IMG/VR virus record: IMGVR_UViG_3300045996_001067
Location: 1-46,979 of that record
Direction: 5' to 3' (one strand)
DNA: 46,979 nt
Source of the DNA: a virus
In this document: in pieces, positions 42,115 to 46,979 of the stretch
How the letters are laid out: the number at the start of each line of letters is the position of its first letter
How positions within the stretch are numbered: position 1 is the stretch's first letter
The notes under the pieces: generated by a model
Databases searched by the model: none
Told to the model about the DNA's origin: nothing
The model's input: the letters and a program-made list of their open reading frames with translations, nothing else
Program-made: the position numbers and the translations under genes

Positions 42115-43521
42115 ATGGCTCGGAAGCCGCCGCCCAAGAAGAAGACGAGGAAGATCCCGCGCGTCCCGACGCTCGCCGAGCAGGCGGCGCAGATCGCGGC
42201 GATGTCGATCAACCCGCAGCTCGGGTCGCTGAACGCGGCGATCACCGACGCGGAGGGTGACCGGCTCGCCAGCATCCGGGCGGCCGAGGGTCTGACGAAG
42301 GCGCTTGCCGGGATGACGGCCGGGGACGCCGCCGCGGCGCGGGACGCTTACGCCGCGGCGGCCGACCGGATCTCCGGCTACACCGGGCAGCTGACCGGCG
42401 CCGTCCGGGCCGCGCAGGAGGGGGCGGTCGCCGCCGACGGCGGACTGATCCGCACCCTCCAGACGCCGGGCGACCTGATCACCCACGCCGGGGACAACGC
42501 CAACGTCAGCGCGTTCCTCGGCGGCATCCCCGCGCAGGGCCTCGCCAGGGAGGCCGCGAACGTCCTCGTCAACATGCAGGATCGTCGCCTCGCCGCCGGG
42601 AAGTCGCTCGTCGACCAGGGCCTCGTCAGCAGCTTCCAGCAGCAGGGCGAGATCGGGAAGCTGCGCCAGCAGGCGGCGGAGATCGAGTCGAAGCGTCCCG
42701 GCGTGGTGCTGGAGGCGCTCATGGCGCTCCGCCAGCAGGCGAACCAGGATCGCGCGACGAACGTGCAGGTCGGCTCGCTCCAGCTTCAAATGGCGAAGAC
42801 CGTCCAGGAGCAGGCTGTCGCGATGACGAACCTGACCGGCCAGGTGCATGTGGTGCGGAAGGGGAAGGTCGTCAACACCGGCCGGGTCGCCCGCGGCTCC
42901 GACGCCTACGTGCAGGCGCAGGACGCCAGCGTGAGCGCCACGAACGCGGCCGCCCGCAACGCCACCACGCAGGCGCGCGACCTGACGAACGCCACCGGCT
43001 ACCTTCACGTCGTCCAGAAGGGCAAGGTCGTCAACACCGGGCGGAAGGCTCCCGGCTCCCGCGCCGAGACGGCACGCAAGTCCGCCGCCGGTCGGGCCGC
43101 CGCGAAGAAGGGGACGACGCAGCGCAACCGGGCGGACGCGGTGAAGAACATGAACGACGACCTGGCTCGCGCCTCGAACATGGGGGCCGGGTACGCCCTC
43201 CAGCTGCGCGGCGAGCCGGTGCCGAACCCGCGGCCGGGCGGGTACGCCAAGGGCCGCTCCGGCTCCTACATGCTCGCGCCCGGCAAGGTCAGCGAGCTGG
43301 GCCGCAACGCCACCACCACGAACGACCCGCAGAAGGCCCGGTACGACTCGACGTTCACGTATCAGTCGGCGTACGACCAGCTCTACAACTACATCGGCGC
43401 CGACACGCTCCGGTCGCGCTACGGCCTCAGCAAGCAGCGGGTCGACACCCTGATCAAGAAGCTGCTGGCCGGGGCAGGCTGGGCCGCCCCCGCCGTCGGC
43501 ACGCGCCGCTCGGGGCGGTAG
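42115..43521 (+). CDS. Putative internal virion protein with duplicated KGKVVNTGR motif
   Basis: A 468-aa protein from ATG 42115, behind TAGGAGGGCGACC. Basic start (ARKPPPKKKTRKIPR), then a long Ala/Gln-rich helical region. QVHVVRKGKVVNTGRVARGS and YLHVVQKGKVVNTGRKAPGS are two copies of a short hairpin-like motif about 60 residues apart. The final 60 residues are helical. Basic charge and Ala-rich helices suit a DNA-associated internal or ejection protein. Confidence 0.6.
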   Translation: MARKPPPKKKTRKIPRVPTLAEQAAQIAAMSINPQLGSLNAAITDAEGDRLASIRAAEGLTKALAGMTAGDAAAARDAYAAAADRISGYTGQLTGAVRAAQEGAVAADGGLIRTLQTPGDLITHAGDNANVSAFLGGIPAQGLAREAANVLVNMQDRRLAAGKSLVDQGLVSSFQQQGEIGKLRQQAAEIESKRPGVVLEALMALRQQANQDRATNVQVGSLQLQMAKTVQEQAVAMTNLTGQVHVVRKGKVVNTGRVARGSDAYVQAQDASVSATNAAARNATTQARDLTNATGYLHVVQKGKVVNTGRKAPGSRAETARKSAAGRAAAKKGTTQRNRADAVKNMNDDLARASNMGAGYALQLRGEPVPNPRPGGYAKGRSGSYMLAPGKVSELGRNATTTNDPQKARYDSTFTYQSAYDQLYNYIGADTLRSRYGLSKQRVDTLIKKLLAGAGWAAPAVGTRRSGR

Positions 43522-43524
43522 CCA

Positions 43525-46500
43525 GTGCCGCTCGATCGCGGCACGCGCGGCACCGATCCGGCCCGGATCAAGCCGCCGCCGAAGAAGCGCCCGAAGCCGC
43601 CGCCGATCCGGCAGATCGTCGGTAGCTGGCAGCCGCCCGCGCTGAAGGACGCGCCGGTCATCGTGCCGCGCACCGACATCCGTCCGCCCGACACGATCGA
43701 GCGGGCGAAGGAGGCGCGCGCCGCGAACGTCAAGCGGGGCGCACGCCCCACGGGCGGGCCGGGCAAGGCGGAGGTCGCGAAGGCGACGAAGGCGGTCACC
43801 CGCGCCGTCAAGCAGCCGACCGGCAAGCACGTGAGCGAGCTTCAGCGGCAGATGGTGCAGGCAGGCTTCGCCGTCGACGTCGACGGGATCTGGGGGCCGC
43901 AGTCCGAGAAGGCGTGGCTCCAGTTCTCCGGCACCCTCAACGCGGCCGCGACCGACGTCGCGAAGCGCGAGCGCAAGCAGGCGGTGGCGGACATCCGGCA
44001 GCGGGTCAGGCGGGCACTCGTGAACCCGCCGTCGGTCACCGCCGACGAGAAGCTGTTTCTGTTCGGCTTCCAGGGGGCCGCGGAGATCGACCGCGCCTAC
44101 CGGGAGAGCATCGAGGAGCTGTCCACGCAGCGGCTCGCCGCCGTCAAGCCGAAGGTGTGGGGCAGCCTCGGCATGGAGCCGGTGCAGATCGTCGACCCGT
44201 CCGTCCCCGGCGGCGTCCGCTACACGGTACGGGAGAAGTTCGGCTGGAAGGACAACCCGCTGCTGAAGAACCGGCCGACGCGCGAGCAGGCGCTGGAGAA
44301 GGCGACCGGCGACCAGATGATGCGCGAGCTGGCGCCCGCCCTCGAAGGCGTGCCGCGCCTCCAGTACCTGACCGGGGCGAGCGAGCTGATCGCCGGTCAG
44401 GAGATCCCGCGGCTGCTGCGCGGGGAGGACTTCCACACCGGCATCCTCGCCCTGGAGGTCGCCTCGTTCCTACCGTTCCTCCGCGGCCCGAAGGCGATCG
44501 CCCAGGCGGTGCGCGCCGCCCGCGACGGAGGGGAGGCCGTCGAGGTCGCCCGCTACGCCCGCGCCGCCAAGCTGGTCGACTTCTACTCGCGCAAGCAGCG
44601 CCTCCCCCGCGGCGCCACCCGCGCCCAACTCGACGAGGCCGCGAAGATCGTGCAGGAGGCCGAGCAGATCCCGACCACCCTCGGCCGCGCCGTCAAGTCG
44701 TTCCGCGCGCAGATGCGCCAGCCCGGCCCGATCCTCACCGGCACCGCCCGCGCCGTCGGCAGGGTCAGGACGGCCCGCCAGCGGCCGCTTTCGCACCTGG
44801 CGCTCGAAGTCAACGTGCCGCAGGCGCAGTCGTTCACCGGCAGCGTCGTCGAAGACCTGATCGACGCGGCCCGCCCGACGATCTCCAAGGGTGGCTTCAA
44901 CCCGATCAAGACGCCGGAGGGCAGGGTGGGGGAGGAGCTGGGCCGGAGCCTGCGGATCGGCGAGCGGATCGACACCGCCGCCGCCACCGCCCTGAAGAAG
45001 GTCGGCCGCCAGCTCGACCCGGCGGAAGGCTACGCGCTCCGTCTCCTCGCCGAGCAGTCGCAGGGCGGCCTCACGATCGAGGAGCGGATCGTCTTCCACA
45101 CCGAGCAGGCGATGCAGTCGACCGACCCGAAGCAGACCGTCTACCACGCCGTCCACGCCGACCTGATCACCCGCGCCTCCCAGCTGCTCGACGAGGCGGA
45201 GGACGGCACGCTCGCGATCACGCCGAAGGCGAAGAAGCGGCTGCGGGAAGCGTGGGGCCTGCTCCAGGAGACGACCGGCAAGCGCGAGGAGCTGTACAAG
45301 CAGCTGGGCAGGCTCACCGACGAGCAGATCACCGCCCGCGTGAACGCGCCCGGCCGGGTGGTGAAGGGCGCGAAGTACCAGACGTTCGAGGCGCAGATCG
45401 CCGCCGACCTGAAGGCCAGCACCCAGCGGGCCGCCGTCCACCAGCTCGTCGACGTCGTCATGGCGGAGCAGCCGCTGGCCGGGGAGTCGTACAAGCAGCT
45501 GCTCGACTCCGCCGCCCGCGCGTTCGCGCACCGCCGCAACGAGAAGTACCTGCTGCGGGAGATCGCCCGCGTCGAGCAGCAGCTTCAGCAGCCGCAGCTG
45601 ATCGCGGAGGGGCCGGAGGAGGCCCGCCGCCTGTTCGACCAGCTCGACGAGCTTCAGATGATGCTGCGCGACGGCCCGGTGAAGGCGAGCGACTTCTACG
45701 ACCGGCTCGCCGGGACGTCGATGCGCGCCCCCGAAGACGGCATGGACGCCCTGTTCCAGTCGGAGGGTGGCGTCCACGAGCTGACCGGCTTCCGCTCCAC
45801 CCTCGTCGACGCGATCGTCGCGAAGATGCCGGAGAAGGCATCGGCCCAGCAGATCGAGGGGATCCTGAAGTCGGCCGGGGTGAAGGAGGAGGAGATCGAG
45901 TGGTCGGGCCTGCGCGAGTTCCTCGCCGGATCCCGGCTGACCGACAAGGAGATCTTCGACGTCGAGCAGGCGGCGTACGACCCGGAGGTCGCGCGCTCGC
46001 TCGGCCACGACGCCGCCGAGTACCGGGTGAAGGAGGCGATCGAGCAGGCGGAGCGCGCCCGCCGCCTCGACCCGCAGCCGCGGAAGTCGTACACCCGCGA
46101 GGAGGTTCTCTCGTGGCTCGACCAGAACCAGCTGAAGGTGGAGGAGCGGGTCGCCGACCAGCCGAACGCAGTCGGGGTCACCGACGAGGAGAGGCGCACC
46201 CGCTTCGGCCAGTACGCGCTGGACGAGGCGGAGCAGCACGACTACCGGGAGATCCTGATCCGCCTGCCCGCCGACAAGTACGGCCGCATGTACACCTACG
46301 AGTCGCACTGGCCGGACGACCAGAACGTGCTGCTGCACATCCGCGCCACCGACCGGCTGACCACCACCGCCGCCGACCCGGATCCGAAGCGCACGTTCTT
46401 CGTCGAGGAGATCCAGTCCGACTGGCACCAGGCCGCTCAGAAGCAGGGCTACCTCGACCCGAACAGGGACATGCTCGCCGACCCGCAGATCCAGCGGATC

Positions 46501-46979
46501 CTCGGGGAGTTCAGCGACGTGCGCGCCCAGCATGACGCGCTGCTCGCCGCCCACCCGGAGCTGAAGCCGCAGTTCCGCTTCTGGACGATCGCCCCCGCCT
46601 TCCGTGACGTGATCGAACCCACCAGGATCGCCGGGATGGACACCGGCTGGGAGCTGGCGCTCGTCGACCCGTACGCCGTCAAGCAGAACCTGCGCTCGAT
46701 CCAGCAGATCGTCGAGTCGATGACCAAGCGGTTCGAGACGCTCGACTCCCCCACCACCCCCGGCATGTTCCGGCTGCGCGAGACGTGGGAGGATGCGCGC
46801 GGCGAGAAGTACGTGGGCGCGATGGGCGACGTGGACGTCAGCCGCGAGGACGCCGACAAGTTCCTGGCGACGATCAACGGCAACACCGAGCGGATCTACA
46901 ACCAGCCGAAGGAGGACGGCTCGATCCTCCGGGCCGACGACCTGCGCGCCCACTACCGGATCTGGGTGGAGCTGGAGCG
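43525..46979 (+). CDS. Giant polyvalent virion protein, N-terminal part (3' end outside window end)
   Basis: GTG 43525 begins 3 nt after the previous stop; the frame is open to the window edge (1151 codons). A Pro/Lys-rich start precedes LQRQMVQAGFAVDVDGIWGP (about 43838-43897), a peptidoglycan-binding PG_binding_1-type repeat. A long helical region follows. From about 45800 comes the polyvalent-protein module: MPEKASAQQIEGILKSAGVK, EIEWSGLREFLAG, REEVLSWLDQNQLKVEE, DYREILIRLP, SHWPDDQNVLLHIRA and EIQSDWHQ (46408-46431). Its continuation, KFYDGKI, is at the window start. These multi-domain proteins are thought to be injected with DNA. I do not see the usual GYDxxAWTTG segment between the two halves. 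Confidence 0.8.
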   Translation, partial: MPLDRGTRGTDPARIKPPPKKRPKPPPIRQIVGSWQPPALKDAPVIVPRTDIRPPDTIERAKEARAANVKRGARPTGGPGKAEVAKATKAVTRAVKQPTGKHVSELQRQMVQAGFAVDVDGIWGPQSEKAWLQFSGTLNAAATDVAKRERKQAVADIRQRVRRALVNPPSVTADEKLFLFGFQGAAEIDRAYRESIEELSTQRLAAVKPKVWGSLGMEPVQIVDPSVPGGVRYTVREKFGWKDNPLLKNRPTREQALEKATGDQMMRELAPALEGVPRLQYLTGASELIAGQEIPRLLRGEDFHTGILALEVASFLPFLRGPKAIAQAVRAARDGGEAVEVARYARAAKLVDFYSRKQRLPRGATRAQLDEAAKIVQEAEQIPTTLGRAVKSFRAQMRQPGPILTGTARAVGRVRTARQRPLSHLALEVNVPQAQSFTGSVVEDLIDAARPTISKGGFNPIKTPEGRVGEELGRSLRIGERIDTAAATALKKVGRQLDPAEGYALRLLAEQSQGGLTIEERIVFHTEQAMQSTDPKQTVYHAVHADLITRASQLLDEAEDGTLAITPKAKKRLREAWGLLQETTGKREELYKQLGRLTDEQITARVNAPGRVVKGAKYQTFEAQIAADLKASTQRAAVHQLVDVVMAEQPLAGESYKQLLDSAARAFAHRRNEKYLLREIARVEQQLQQPQLIAEGPEEARRLFDQLDELQMMLRDGPVKASDFYDRLAGTSMRAPEDGMDALFQSEGGVHELTGFRSTLVDAIVAKMPEKASAQQIEGILKSAGVKEEEIEWSGLREFLAGSRLTDKEIFDVEQAAYDPEVARSLGHDAAEYRVKEAIEQAERARRLDPQPRKSYTREEVLSWLDQNQLKVEERVADQPNAVGVTDEERRTRFGQYALDEAEQHDYREILIRLPADKYGRMYTYESHWPDDQNVLLHIRATDRLTTTAADPDPKRTFFVEEIQSDWHQAAQKQGYLDPNRDMLADPQIQRILGEFSDVRAQHDALLAAHPELKPQFRFWTIAPAFRDVIEPTRIAGMDTGWELALVDPYAVKQNLRSIQQIVESMTKRFETLDSPTTPGMFRLRETWEDARGEKYVGAMGDVDVSREDADKFLATINGNTERIYNQPKEDGSILRADDLRAHYRIWVELE

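Noticed and set aside
41911-46953. Two leftward open frames of over 800 codons opposite the internal virion genes
   Set aside because: Low-information Arg/Leu/Val-rich products lacking starts with ribosome sites; the rightward genes carry recognisable modules.

Overview
The window reads as the genome, or nearly all of it, of a tailed bacteriophage, probably a short-tailed (podovirus-like) phage of a high-GC actinomycetal host. The phage assignment rests on recognisable packaging and virion genes: large terminase, P22-type portal, acidic scaffold, DUF5309/SU10-type major capsid protein, pectate-lyase-fold tailspike, collar-domain fibre and a gp10-like nozzle protein. No tape measure or long-tail genes were found. 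The actinomycetal host is an inference from the GC-rich sequence, many GTG starts, apparently leaderless promoters and an Rpf/lysozyme-like secreted protein. No integrase, tRNA, CRISPR array, DNA polymerase, primase or replicative helicase was seen.

Both window ends lie inside one open rightward reading frame. Joining base 46979 to base 1 keeps the frame and gives a single gene of about 2529 codons, with the two halves of a known phage polyvalent-protein module in the expected order. The contig is therefore probably circular or circularly permuted.

Layout: (1) 1-5.4 kb, rightward: end of the giant virion protein, then a transglycosylase/M15-like lysin. (2) 5.4-10.45 kb, leftward: three tandem small secreted proteins, an HNH protein, a Cas4/RecB-like PD-(D/E)XK nuclease, an SSB-like protein with a DCIPF tip, zinc-ribbon proteins and possible replication-loader proteins, mostly coupled by 1-17 nt overlaps. 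(3) 10.45-11.85 kb: a non-coding block with strong hairpins and a small rightward two-gene unit closed by a bidirectional terminator. (4) 11.87-17.85 kb, leftward: an array of small genes separated by a repeated intergenic unit made of a stop codon (often TAGCACC), a hairpin often closed by a stable tetraloop, the invariant core CGTCAGTCA, ACCC, a GAAGGAGG ribosome site and the next start. Fourteen copies were located. This is the most striking feature of the window. (5) 17.85-19.26 kb: control region with a strong leftward promoter, a strong rightward promoter and candidate operators. (6) 18.3-24.2 kb, rightward: early/middle genes (a possible small terminase, a secreted HESWH metallopeptidase, a ribbon-helix-helix protein, a VRR-NUC nuclease), then lysis genes (amidase endolysin, several small membrane proteins including one with a collagen-like segment). 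A secreted lysozyme-like gene lies in the opposite direction at 24.2-24.6 kb. (7) 24.6-47 kb, rightward: packaging and virion genes ending in the giant protein.

The plan is that of a compact phage with leftward early genes, rightward middle and late genes, and DNA synthesis that leans on the host. At least eight genes have a TAnnnT hexamer 6-9 nt before the start codon, which suggests leaderless or very short-leader transcripts. All functional names come from motif recognition by eye; no database search was run.
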